Part shown: positions 1 through 10,382 of the stretch, piece after piece | Layout of the letters: each line of letters begins with the position of its first letter | Position numbering within the stretch: the first letter of the stretch is position 1 | NCBI GenBank assembly: GCA_963576725.1 | Contig: OY755243.1 | Span: 36,431,846-36,495,845 of the forward strand | Length of the DNA: 64,000 nucleotides | Origin: Azorinus chamasolen | Lineage: Eukaryota; Mollusca; Bivalvia; Cardiida; Solecurtidae | Reading direction: 5' to 3' | Notes under the pieces: generated by a model | What the model was told of the DNA's origin: nothing | The model's input: only the letters and a program-made list of their open reading frames with translations | Databases searched by the model: none | Position numbers and translations under genes: made by a program

Positions 1-180
1 ACAACTTTGCAAACAGAGTAGACTCAGATCAGATGGCTCCTGTATCAGCTGTCTGATCAGGTTCTGCTCTGTTTGCTATGACATTATAATAGTTTCTAAG
101 AACACCAAAATTTCATGTGTACATAGTTATGCCATCATGAAAATTTAGCTAAAGAATATTCATGATGACATTTTTCTTAC
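1..180 (+). mobile_element. B-family MITE, left end cut by window edge
   Basis: The B hairpin core (gcaaacagagtag.. to ..ctgctctgtttgc) occupies about 8-80, followed by the B body (ttctaag, catgatgacat). The usual ..GGGTTAA end is missing; the element breaks off at about 180 into an AT-rich stretch with 'tttatatagcgc' (181-274). Confidence 0.75.
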
Positions 181-274
181 AATACAATACAATTACATTT
201 ATATAGCGCAAAAATTATTATAGAATATTTGCTTGTGCTTTATATAGTCCTATTTTCAAAGCTCTCAAGATATG

Positions 275-502
275 TTAACCCTTTCGTAGAAATACGCCTT
301 TCTACGCCTCTGTAATAACCACTTCTTGAAACCATTGTGATAAATAGAGCATTTGCTCCTGTAGGAGCAAATGCTCTATTTATCTCAATGGTTTCAAACT
401 ACAAAATTCTAAAATTTTACTTTTCTCTAGTAAATGCTCCTTTTTGGGTAGATTCATTCAAAGAGGTTGTATCTAAAAATAGCCTATGGAGGAAAGGGTT
501 AA
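275..502 (+). mobile_element. D-family MITE, complete
   Basis: TTAA lies at both ends (275-278 and 499-502). The hairpin at about 330-397 pairs gaaaccattgtgataaat with its complement around a gctcctgtaggagc centre. The body carries the typical ccttttctctagtaaatgc and aaaatagcctatggagg. Short open frames here are by-products of the repeat. Confidence 0.85.
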
Positions 503-1732
503 TTGAGGAAAACACTGAAAAGATGAGTTTTAAGTTTGGCTCTGAATTGTTGTTCACTTTGTAAGCACTTAAGGTCTTTTGAAAGTCCATTCCACCACTT
601 CGGACCAACAACAGCTATGAAACAATCAGCCATTTGCATGAATATTCAACAGGGAAAGGCTTAACCATTACAATGAATGAAAAGAGTTAAAATAGCATTT
701 GCAAATAGTGTAGACCTAGATCAGAGGGCTCCTGATGAGGTCTGCACCATTTGCCATATTTTACATTTTATGGAAAAATTACCCCTCTAGAATTGGCATG
801 AGGCCGTCCAATGTCAAATCTGGAAGGGTCAATTTGAAAACTCAGCATTGTAAGGATTAAAGGTCAGCTTATTGAGGAACTCCTTCAGGAATGGTTTGAT
901 CAGGGTCTGCATTATTTGCCAGTTTGTCAGGTTGACTGTATAATATTATGACCTATACAAACAATTGGATACAGATCAGGGCCAACAAATGTGGGGTCTG
1001 ATCTGAGATCCAAACTGTGTATCAGAACAAACTTAATGGTGTTGAAAATGTTGCAGACGACAATTGAGCAGATGCCAACATTACTTAGGGTAAGCTGTCC
1101 TTGAATATGTTTGATTTATTTAAGTCAATATGTGTTTATCCTTTTCAATGGTACAAATCCATAAAGGACTCTTCTGTGTATGGCGATTATACTATTCATT
1201 CTGACAAAGCAAATTTTATTGAATAAAATAATTTGAAATGCACAGAAGGGTATATCAAAATCTTAATTTGAAATGCACAGAAGGGTACATGTATATCAAA
1301 ATCTTAAATTCAATTTGTTGATCTTCTCAGCACAAAAGAAAAACATTTTGGTTGTTTCTTTTATACAGAAATATTTCATTTGAGTAATATTCTGGTAAAT
1401 AAGAAAATTGAAAACCAGCATTAACACTTGCAATGCTGAATTTCAAATGGACTACCAAAATTCAAACAGGTTAAGCTTTCCGTGAATATTAAGGGATTTT
1501 CTTAATAAATATAATAAAATATAAATAAATTGAATTAAGCACAAAAATACATTCATTGTATATGCATAAGATCTATCCACAAAACTTAAAATTTCAAAAA
1601 TTCGAATTTCAGATTGAGCTCTATGGATGTGTTCATATATGACTCTGTTTTTGTATCATGCTTAAGCTTGCTATAAGCATACAATGTATGTTTTATGCCA
1701 TAAAGAAATTAAATTGAATTAAAAAAAAAAGT
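503..1732. other. Old MITE fragments and a short tandem duplication
   Basis: No gene seen. Decayed hairpin cores lie near 695-765 and 880-925. A direct duplication of about 35-41 bp (aatttgaaatgcacagaagg..) is at 1230-1264 and 1265-1305. The rest is AT-rich and unrecognised. Confidence 0.6.
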
Positions 1733-1945
1733 AACATGACAAACAGTGCAGACCCTGATAAGAAGGCTCCTCTATGTGCCCTCTCATCTGGGTCTACACT
1801 GTTTGCAAAGGACATTAGTGACTTGTTTCCAATTTTAAGGATTAAAAATACTGTTCACATGCTAGTGGCAAATTCTGATTACTTATGCAACCTAGAATTT
1901 TCCAAAGCATTTGAAATGTTGACATCTGCCTGCAGTGTTCCTGCA
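1733..1945. mobile_element. E-like MITE remnant
   Basis: The core 'gacaaacagtgcagaccctgat' to 'atctgggtctacactgtttgc' is at about 1738-1808, with both arms diverged. The ends are not clear. The 88-codon open frame here lies inside the repeat and is not taken as a gene. Confidence 0.55.
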
Positions 1946-2186
1946 TTAACCCTTTCCTCCATAAATGCGCCTTTCTACACCTCTGTAAAAGTCACTTTTT
2001 GAAACCATTGTGATAAATAGAGCATTTGCTCCTAAGGAGCAAATGCTCTATTTATCACAATGGTTTCAGAACTACAAAATTCTAAAGGTTTCCTTTTCTC
2101 TAGTTAATGCTCCTTTTCGGTAGATTTATTCAAAGAGCAGGGACAGGAGGTTGGATGTAAAAATAGCCCATGAGGGAATGGGTTAA
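1946..2186 (+). mobile_element. D-family MITE, complete
   Basis: TTAA at 1946-1949 and 2183-2186. The near-perfect hairpin at about 2003-2069 is centred on gctcctaaggagc. Confidence 0.85.
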
Positions 2187-3486
2187 ACCTCGTAACTGAC
2201 ATTTGCAAATAGTGTAGACCCAGATCTGAGGACTCCTGCACTCTCTTGTTGAACAATGAAGGATCATCATTCTGATTTCAAAGTCACTTCACTAAAAAGA
2301 CTACATGTATATGTAAGTGCTGGTCATTTCACTACAATAATTACTATTAGTATTTGCAAAGACAAACATATGCAAACAGAGCAGATCCAGATCAAATTGC
2401 TCTTGAAGGATCAAGTGGATCGGGATCTACACTATTTGCTGCTATGTCAGTCTAAGGTGAACACATGACATTTTGGCCTTCGCAGAAACTGTAGACCCAG
2501 ATTTATATTATTTCATAAGCAAACAGAGCAGACTCTGATCAGACGTCTTATACAGGAGCTGTCTGATCTGGGTCTTCTCTGTTTCCAGACGCATAGAAAG
2601 GCGTATTTATGGAGTAAAGGGTTAAACTTATCAAAATGGTGCCAGACGGAGATGTCCAACTTTACAAACTGATTGAGACTGGGTGTCCGAATACCTGGGG
2701 TATTGAGGGCATGTAGTCCTAGCCTGTCTCAGTGCAGCCAGTTTTATAGTCCTTTGTGCACCTATTATCGAAGCATAATCAAATATTAACTTCATCAAAT
2801 ATTTATCTTCATATTTATCTTTACAAATGGTGATAAAAGTAGAAACCGCAAGTCTGCTTATTATCCCATTGACATGAATATGTTTTTTATGAATGAAAGT
2901 ATATATAGTAGGTGTCCCCTGAATGAGTTGTTGATATAGTATCAGTCTGATGTACTATTGTGTTTGCCAACCATACGTATCTACTCTTACTACCGTATAA
3001 AGTTTAATAACCATATCTACGAACTCTTACTGTCATAAGCATTCTGACACTCTAGCTCCCCTTTCTATGGCCTTGTAAATTTAGAACCATTTCGATAACT
3101 TGAAACTATACTATCAGAGTAGCAAATAGTGTAGACACTGATGATCCTGAAGGAACAGTTTGATCTGGGTCTGCACTATTTGCCAAAGTTTGTCTACCTG
3201 AATTCTTAAAGTAATTGGGTTACTGTATTTGTATATATAGTGATGTGAATCAATGATAGTGAATGAAGAAAGTCGCAGTTAGTGGTAAAATAATTATGTG
3301 AGTTGTATTCAGACAGACAAACTAAGGCAAACAGTACAGACTCAGATCAAACTGCAACTGAAGGAGCACTTTGATCAGTCTACAATATTTTGTGCTTTTA
3401 TTTCATGCATGCAGCATAATTACTCCCAATTATCTCACCAGACAGACTTGAGCAAATAGCGCAGAGCTAGACCAAACTGCTCCTGA
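2187..3486. other. Fragments of B-type and older hairpin MITEs
   Basis: No gene seen. Partial hairpin cores are at 2365-2445, 2515-2626 (B right part ending tggagtaaagggttaa), 3121-3182 and 3330-3395. Between them is unrecognised AT-rich sequence. Confidence 0.6.
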
Positions 3487-3646
3487 TGAGAGTCTGCTCT
3501 ATTGTAGCTTAATGCAGGTCAAAATAAATAAAGGAAGCTCCTACAGGAGCTTTGTGCATTACTTTTGCCCTGCATTAAGCAACCATTAGCTTTTTTAAGA
3601 CTCTTATGTTCAATAAATGAATGGCTGCTTAGGACAGGTTCTACTG
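3487..3646. mobile_element. H-family MITE, left part lost
   Basis: The central palindrome (tgtagcttaatgcagg.. to ..cctgcattaagcaacc) is at 3487-3582, followed by the H right flank with 'gttcaataaatgaatgg' and terminus 'ggttctactg' before TA. The left terminus is absent. Confidence 0.7.
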
Positions 3647-3757
3647 TACAACGCCCAACAGTTACTATGCACTTCAATTTGTATAAGAGTTATAGAGCAT
3701 TATACTTGGGTGTAAATAAGCATTCAGCCAGTTTTCTTATTTTATATAGCTTTGCAT

Positions 3758-3972
3758 GTTAACTCTAAGAGTGCAGGACACAAGTCACTAATGTCCTTTG
3801 CAAACAGTGTAGACCCAGATAAGAGGGCTCCAAGAGGAGTCCTCTCATCAGGATCTTCACAGTGTTTGTTATGTTACTTTTCTTTAGAAAAATCCCTTAA
3901 AATTCACCATAAGCTTGATCTAATTGAATTTTGGAATGGTCTATTTGCAAATTTAGCAGGGTAAGGGTTAAG
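3758..3972 (+). mobile_element. E-family MITE
   Basis: Starts ttaactctaagagtgc and ends gggtaagggttaa. The hairpin core at about 3796-3868 reads caaacagtgtagacccagat.. to ..cacagtgtttg. The right body differs from other E copies. Confidence 0.65.
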
Positions 3973-4360
3973 TAATTGTCATCTACAAAAAGTCTGAAAG
4001 CTAATTCTAAAATTCTTCATTTCTCTTCAAAAATACAGTCTGAGTCAGAATGTCAAACACTATTGATCCTGTTCAGACCCTAATTCACTAGGAGTCTCAT
4101 CTGAATCGAAACTGTCTACAACAGTAATCAAAAATTCCTCATTAGCATCTAAAGAGTTAAGTGTTATGAAGTTGTCACAAGTGCCTGTCTTCTCATAGTA
4201 AATGCCCCTTAAGATATTCTCTTGGAATAATCTCAGACTCTCATTATTTTCATGCATGGAATATAAAAACATAAATACTAGAATAAATCAATGGACAAAC
4301 AAGATGGAAACAGCTTTTCTTATTACTGAAGAGTAGATTTAAGTTGCACAGACTATTTAA
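3973..4360. other. No recognised feature
   Basis: AT-rich sequence. A 70-codon minus-strand open frame (4060-4272) has no recognisable domain and unremarkable composition, so I do not call it. Confidence 0.4.
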
Positions 4361-4575
4361 GTTTTGCATATGAATGTACAGTATATTTTCATTTTGCCAA
4401 TTATTGTATGGTATTGTTTAGTTTCGCATACTATTGTACAGTATATTTTCATGTTGTCAATTATTGTACGGTATACAAGCATGTACTTTAGTTTTGGATT
4501 CTACTGTACAGTATATTTTCATGTTGCCAATTATTGTCTGGCATAGTTTAGTTTTGCATATTACTCACAGTACAG
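4361..4575. repeat. Tandem repeat, 60-70 bp unit, about 3.4 copies
   Basis: Units begin gttttgcata / gtttcgcata / gttttggatt / gttttgcata at 4361, 4421, 4491 and 4551. Each contains tgtacagtatattttcat and caattattgt. Confidence 0.85.
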
Positions 4576-4860
4576 TAGAAGAGCTGTGTGCGGCGCCAAC
4601 GCTCGTCTGATTTGAGTCTTGTCCAGCTAAAAATATAAATAAAACTTTGAAACAAAATAAAGGCCATAACTCCAAAATTTTACAATCAAGAGTTATAGTT
4701 CTTATGTAGGGGCCTACTCCACAATGAGATCTTCTATGAGTGAGAGCTACATTTAAGTTTTTGCATGCCGACAACTGTGACTACAACTACAACCCAGTCA
4801 TCACAATAGCTCGACTTTTTCTTCAAAAACAGACGAGTTATAAATAAACTGATTAATATT
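4576..4860. repeat. Dispersed repeat with 'aaggccataactcc' motif
   Basis: Contains the phrase aaggccataactccaaa, which I associate with abundant bivalve interspersed repeats (from memory). It ends in the low-complexity gactacaactacaac. Class unknown; no coding potential seen. Confidence 0.45.
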
Positions 4861-5227
4861 CACGATATTATTATTTCCTACATGAATATCCATGGGGTAA
4901 TGGGTTAACATTGAAAACTGTAACTGATAGATCATTCCCTGTCAAAATTCAGCATTTATAGGAAAAGACAGCCTGACATAATTCTCGAGATGTTTTATTC
5001 TCTTCTATCTGTAATCTAAAATAATAACTCTTTCCCTGTTGAATATTCATGTAAGGAATAATGACATCATAAATATTGGCATCTCATCATGATACAACCT
5101 GTTTGACATGACCTAACTATATTTTTGAGAGAAATAAAAGACATTTTATCTTTGGGAATATTTTGAAGATGACAATTAATTTGTCTACTAAAAAGATACA
5201 GCAGTGTACATAGTCCAAAATAATCAA
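4861..5227. other. B-family end fragments
   Basis: Pieces of the B distal end (gaatattcatg.., aataatgacatcat) are at about 4880-4910 and 5025-5085, without hairpins. The rest is unrecognised. Confidence 0.5.
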
Positions 5228-5440
5228 ATCATAAACAAAGTACAGCAACACCCCTCTAATGTGACCACCTAAATGAGGTATAATTCTGGGTGCTAGATGT
5301 AGGTGGTAGCTTAATGCAGGACAAAAGCAATGCAGGAAGTTCCTAGAGGAGCTTTCTGCATTACTTTTGTCCTGCATTAAGCAACCACCTGCTTACAAAG
5401 ATACCCATGTTTATTCATTAACTGGTTGCATTAGAGGGAG
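5228..5440. mobile_element. H-family MITE
   Basis: Left terminus is degraded (cagcaacacccctctaatg). The central palindrome of about 90 bp (taggtggtagcttaatgc.. to ..gcattaagcaaccacct) is at 5302-5391, and the right flank ends in a decayed gcattagaggg. Confidence 0.75.
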
Positions 5441-5666
5441 CAATCGGAGCAATGGGCTTCTACTATAGGTACTGAACCTTGTTTTGAAAATTCGGGTCTT
5501 TATTCCTAGCATTCCTGAGTTTATCTCTTTTCAAAATATGGAGGACTTATGATAATACAATTTCAAATTGAACCAGAAGAGTGTGACAACTAGGCATCTT
5601 GTCAGGATCAACAATATTTGACATTTTGTTAACATTTTATGGAAAGAAACAGAAGAAAAGTTCATA

Positions 5667-5865
5667 CAGTAAAACCCTTCTAAACCGGACATTAGATTTA
5701 GTATAAATATCGGTCTTGGAGACAGGTGGCAGCTTAATGCAGGGTGAAAGTCATACAGAAATCTCCTCTAGGAGCTTTCTGCATGACTTTCACCCTGCAT
5801 TAAGCAACCACCTGCCTAAGGTAAAATTCTTCTCTACAAGAATTCCAGTTAAGAGGGGTTTTACT
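5667..5865. mobile_element. H-family MITE with TA target duplication
   Basis: Begins CAGTAAAACCC and ends GGGGTTTTACTG, flanked by TA at 5665-5666 and 5866-5867. The inner palindrome (aggtggcagcttaatgc.. to ..gcattaagcaaccacct) is nearly perfect. TA target and CAGTAAAACC termini fit pogo/Tigger-type mariner derivatives (inference). Confidence 0.88.
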
Positions 5866-5897
5866 GTATGCCTTTCAGTTTCTTAATGCTTCAAGAG

Positions 5898-6108
5898 TTA
5901 ACCCTTTAAGTGCACAAATGAGTTGGCTGAAATATGCAATCAGTGTAGACCCAGATCAGAGGACTCCATGGGGAGCCCTCCGATCAGGGTCTGCACTGTT
6001 TGTCATTCAAAATATTCTGGCAAATTTTATCCTTTCATACTGAGTGGACTCTACAGCTAAACATTGATGGACTGTTCTACTCTTTATGCTTAGGTTGAAA
6101 GGGATTAA
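5898..6108 (+). mobile_element. E-family MITE, complete
   Basis: TTAA at 5898-5901 and 6105-6108. The hairpin at about 5938-6003 pairs cagtgtagacccagatcaga with its near-complement. The body has the E signature tcattcaaaatattctggcaa. Confidence 0.8.
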
Positions 6109-6335
6109 TGCATTGTCTGTCTGGCCTATCCTATCTTTCCAGTCTGCTGAGCACCATCTTGACAAGTAAATGGACACAGCAGCAACATGCAGGCTAGCCA
6201 GAACTATTATACTGACTTCTGTAGCTTTTATATCATTGTATTTACAGCAAATATTTGGACACGAAATCCCCTCATTCCATCAATAAGGCTATTTGTAAAG
6301 CTTAAACAGTACATTATAAGCACTGTTTAATGGCT
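6109..6335. other. Unrecognised intergenic DNA
   Basis: No repeat core, hairpin or long frame seen. Confidence 0.4.
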
Positions 6336-6788
6336 TTAACTCTTTCCCTGTTGAATATTCATGAAAGAAATAATGACATCATGAATATTTATTAGCCATT
6401 TTTTTTATAGTGAAACATGTACATAGGAGATTTCTGGTATTTGTAGAAACTGTCGAGTACAGTAAAACCTCTTTATAACGGCCACTAAATTACATCAAGT
6501 ATTTTGTGTTAAAGGCAGGTGGTTGCTTAAAGCAAGATGAAAGTAAAACAGAATGCTCCTATAGGAGCATTCTGTTTTACGTTCACCTTGCTTTAAGCAG
6601 CCACCTGCCCTAAATACCAACTAATTAACACAATTTAGTGGTTGTTATAGAGAGGGTTTACTGTATATTATAATTTCAATCATAATTTCATAATATGCAA
6701 ACAGAATAGAAGACCCTGATAAGACAGCGCCTGCAGGAGCTGTGTGATCTGCATCTATTATGGTTGCAAAGGCATGAACATGGCTTAA
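6336..6788 (-). mobile_element. B-family MITE split by an H insertion
   Basis: Left part (ttaactctttccctgttg.. to gtagaaactgtcgagta) and right part (tattataatttcaat.. hairpin.. ggcttaa) rejoin as one B element once 6460-6663 is removed. The hairpin is at about 6696-6768. Confidence 0.8.
6460..6663. mobile_element. H-family MITE nested in a B element
   Basis: CAGTAAAACCTCTTTATAAC at the left, its near-complement ..ggttTACTG at the right, TA at 6458-6459 and 6664-6665. Long central palindrome (ggtggttgcttaaagcaag.. to ..cttgctttaagcagccacc). Confidence 0.9.
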
Positions 6789-7174
6789 ACTTAATTCAGC
6801 GACATTGTCTAGATATTTCCACAATGAAACCCTTGAAATTTTGACTTATTTTATGAATGACTGACTTTAAAATATAACTGTGCTTTTTACTTTTTACACT
6901 TTGATGGATGTACCTATGGAACATAAATCATGTCCGTCTATAGAAATCTATATATCGATGATATGTTTCCATCGATATATCGATACAGAAATTTTCATCA
7001 ATGACACCTCTATATAAATCTGATTCTACACTTTCTGCCTGAGCCAAAATGCCCTATGTTCATAATTATGCCATTACAAAAACTAATCTAATTAGTATGA
7101 TGTCATCATTTCTTACATGAATTATGCAGCAGGGAAAGGGTTCAAGACATAATTATATTCACTATGTGGACATT
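6789..7174. other. AT-rich DNA with small inverted repeat and B end fragment
   Basis: A small inverted repeat around atatatcgatg / catcgatatat is at about 6950-6985. At 7036-7143 is a B distal end (atgatgtcatcatttcttac.. gggaaagggttcaa) without hairpin. Confidence 0.55.
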
Positions 7175-7438
7175 TTAACCCATTCCTCTATGAATACTGA
7201 TTGAAGAATATCTATTACCGGTAATGCATGAATATTCATGAACTGATTTTATATCTATTAATGCATGAATATTCATGGACTGATGTTATATAATAGTTGA
7301 CTGTGACAGAAACTGTAGAATCAGATATAATTCAGACACAGCAGACCTTGATCAGAGAGCTCCTACAGGTTTTGTCTGATCTGAATCTACTCTGTTTGCA
7401 ATGGTGTCAGATGCTATCTTTATGAGGGAATGGGTTAA
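7175..7438 (-). mobile_element. B-family MITE, complete, with internal duplication
   Basis: TTAA at 7175-7178 and 7435-7438. The phrase aatgcatgaatattcatg is present twice (about 7221 and 7260), a small local duplication. Hairpin core at about 7330-7400. Confidence 0.8.
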
Positions 7439-7837
7439 ACAGGCCTTACTGTACCACACTAGATTTCATCTTACAATAATTCTGGCTATTACTTTTGGCA
7501 AGCTGTCTTTGTAGACATTGTTGAACTGGGGTCATTGGCAAACTTTCTAGAAAATTACACAATAATGCATAATTCATGACATTAAATTCTGTTTTCTGGA
7601 AAAAGTACTCTTGCTTAGTGAGTAATAGCAGCAATGCAGACTTGTCAGTTTCACCATGTCAATGGACACCAGAGTGATTTATGGTTAATTATTCTGTATA
7701 CCCCTGGCCACATGATGATAAAAATACTGGGATCAGCATTGTGTGATTTGTTTCATTTATCCAGTTTCATAGGAAGCTTTATATAACTTTTTTATTTCAC
7801 AGAGTTACTGATAACGCTGCATAGCCATATACTAAAA
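7439..7837. other. No recognised feature
   Basis: A 62-codon minus-strand frame is not convincing. No repeat core seen. Confidence 0.35.
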
Positions 7838-7945
7838 TTGTCATTTCTCCATCAAACCCTATACTTTGACCACTCTTTAGAATCGTCTCAAAGAAACGAT
7901 TCTAAAGAGTGGTCACAGTATAAGGTTTGTTGGAGAAATAAAGGA
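7838..7945. repeat. Palindromic repeat of a different kind
   Basis: Arms tttctccatcaaaccctata.. and ..tataaggtttgttggagaaa flank a central inverted repeat gaccactctttagaatcgt / acgattctaaagagtggtc. Not related to the TTAA families; probably a separate hairpin MITE. Confidence 0.7.
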
Positions 7946-8149
7946 GCTATACCTGAAAATGTTTAAATTTACACATCTTATCTGGAGATCTGTATCATTC
8001 ATGCTTTGTATGACAATCCTGCATCTTCACTCCTTTACTCACTGACTCAGATCAAACAGTTCCTGTTTATGTCTGCTAAGGGTCTGCACTGTTTGCATAA
8101 TGTCACAGATCTGATTATCCCCTCCATATGGTATCTGATATTCCTAAGA

Positions 8150-8775
8150 CATAGTATAGCAGATATGATCTACACAAAGAAAGTTTTATCTTTAATAAAT
8201 AACTGAGGGCAAAGGTAGAATTTAAGGTCACAGACCACTGGAAAGGATATGCAGCACTCTGCAATGTTAAGATACTATATACCAAATTTGATGTTCCTTA
8301 GTGAAATTGCAAAGGAGATATGCTTTGACAAAGAAAGTTACTAATGAGTGAAGTCAAAGGTTAAGATGAAGGTCATTAACCTAAGGATATGATTCACTAC
8401 ATACGCAATGTTAAGATGTACCCACACACCAAAATTTGATATTCCTCAGTGGCATAATATAGGTGATATGCCCTTGACAACGAAAGTATAAATGAGGTCA
8501 AGGTCAAGGTCACAGACCCAAAGACAAAAATACAACACTCTACCATGTTAAGATATATTCATACCCAAAATTGATGTTCCTATAATAATGACACTGCACG
8601 AAAGGTATGCTCGGGACAAGGAATGTAGAAGTGATGTCAAAGGTGAAGGTAAAGGTTACAGACCTTAAAATAGGATAGACAAATCTGCAATGTTAAAATG
8701 TACCCAAACATCAAATTTGATATTCTTGAGTGACATACTGTTGGTGATATGCTCCAGACAAAGAAAGTGTGACAG
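8150..8775. repeat. Diverged tandem repeat, about 142 bp unit, four copies
   Basis: Each copy has, in order, gataTGCtttgacaa-agaaagt, aaggtcaaggtcacagacc, gcaatgttaagatgtaccc and caaatttgatattcct. The 'atgttaaga' marker recurs at about 8266, 8411, 8548 and 8690 (spacing 137-145). The copies are clearly diverged. Open frames here are repeat artefacts. Confidence 0.8.
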
Positions 8776-9065
8776 GAATGACAGACAAAGTGATCCCTTG
8801 AGTCTGCCGTGCTTCTCAGGCGTCACAAAAATCATGTTAACACTATTCATGATGCCATTATTTCTTATCAAATATTCATGTAGTAAAGGTTTAAGTAATG
8901 CAATGAACTGAATTCCAAAAGAAAAAACAGTTACAGCCTGTTTTCGGGTGATGTTAGAACAATGGAACATTATCATCTACACATGATTAGTTTATACAAT
9001 ATACTACAGGTACTGAATACTATCCATGTAAATCAAGTTATGGCCATAACAAAATCTAACATGTA
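8776..9065. other. Mixed fragments
   Basis: B-end pieces (catgatgccattatttctta, about 8848-8895) and otherwise unrecognised sequence. Confidence 0.4.
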
Positions 9066-9267
9066 CAGTAAAACCTCTCTATAACGGCCACTAAATTACA
9101 CCAAGTATTTTGTGTTAAAGGCAGGTGGTTGCTTAAAGCAAGGTGAAAGTAAAACAGAACGCTCCTATAGGAGTGTTGTTTTACTTTCACATTGCTTTAA
9201 GCAGCCACTTGCCCTAAATATGAACTAATTAACACAATTTAGTGGCCGTTTTAGAGAGGTTTTACTG
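9066..9267. mobile_element. H-family MITE with TA flanks
   Basis: CAGTAAAACCTCTCTATAAC to its complement ..ggTTTTACTG, with TA at 9064-9065 and 9268-9269. Long central palindrome. The right neighbour resembles B body (attctacagtttctacta), so this is probably another H-in-B nest. Confidence 0.88.
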
Positions 9268-9370
9268 TACATATAGATAGACTGTCATATGCACACTGAA
9301 TGCTGATCCAATTCTACAGTTTCTACTAATACCATACGATCACGTGTACATAACTACATTATGCAATTAT

Positions 9371-9600
9371 AACAAGATGTGTTTGTGAAACACCATGCAC
9401 CTGATTTGACATTTGACCTTGATGTATGACCTTGACCTTAATAAGTCACCCCTAAAAATGTTCAACCAAATTTGAAGTATGTATGTGCAATGGCAAAATT
9501 ATTGCCAACTTTAAAGTTGTCCACAAACCAACATACAGACAGGGCAAAACATTGAAAACAATATGCCCCCTCCCCCTTTTGATTCGGGAGGGGGGGGGGG
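9371..9600. repeat. Dispersed repeat 'aagatgtgtttgtgaaacac' with G tract
   Basis: Contains aagatgtgtttgtgaaacac, tgaccttgaccttaa, cataCAGACAGGGCAAAACA and caatatgcccccTCCCCC, then a G tract at about 9587-9600. I recall this layout from mollusc interspersed repeats; class not known. A fragment recurs at 14057-14110. Confidence 0.55.
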
Positions 9601-9650
9601 TGTTAAAAATTAACATGAACATTCAACAGGGAAATATGTGTTATCAAGGG

Positions 9651-9838
9651 TTAACCCTTTCCTTCATATAATTGCCTTTTCATACATTTGTAAATAGAGC
9701 AGACCCAGATCAGACGGCTCCTGTAAATCTGTTTCTTTAGTTTCTAAAATGGCTACAATGTAATGCCTTCCATATTTCATTATAAGTATAATGAATAGGT
9801 ATTGAAAATTGGGACTAAATGAACAGGCAAAGGTTTAA
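9651..9838 (+). mobile_element. A-family MITE with deleted hairpin arm
   Basis: TTAA at 9651-9654 and 9835-9838. The left arm (agcagacccagatcagacgg) is present, but the right arm is deleted so that ctcctgtaa runs straight into the body (atctgtttctttagtttcta). Confidence 0.8.
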
Positions 9839-10370
9839 TGCATAACTGTATGCCTTTGTTAGCTGCTGTCTTTGTTTTCTTCATGATAAACCAGCATATA
9901 CAGGCTCTTCATTTTATGACTACTATATCGCAATAATTGCCTGTCAATGAAAAAAGTGGTCCACTTTATCACTACAAGGGATTCTTACCCTTGTCCTGCT
10001 ACTCATCACTCACACACAACTGCTATTTTCAAACAGCTAGAATACATACCAGCCACACTTCAGTAACTAACCTCTGATCAGGATCAATGCTGTTTGACAC
10101 TCAACCAATAGTTTCTAATAGAAACTGATCGAGACATGCATTATGAAGGAAAAAATGCAGCATACTAGGTATGAGCTGACTACATCTTTTGCAGTTTACA
10201 AGCTAACATGTGCATATGTGGAACTTTAGCATGCAAACACTCTGTAGCATAGGACAAAGTATCATGATTTAGTGTAAGGAAAGCATTTGAAAAGAATTTT
10301 CAATAATTTCGATAAATAATACAACTCAAGATAAAACACTGCTTTCAAAAATTCGATTGATTTCAAAAAT
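9839..10370. other. Unrecognised DNA before the LINE
   Basis: No gene or clear element. Just before the LINE, ttcaaaaattcgatt occurs twice (10344 and 10361 regions), a small direct repeat at the insertion junction. Confidence 0.4.
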
Positions 10371-10382
10371 TCGATTCAGGCA

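Noticed and set aside
5302..5391. Rho-independent terminator-like hairpin
   Set aside because: It is the central palindrome of an H-family MITE in a eukaryotic genome.
8665..8976. 103-codon minus-strand frame
   Set aside because: Overlaps the diverged 142-bp tandem repeat and a B fragment; no motif.
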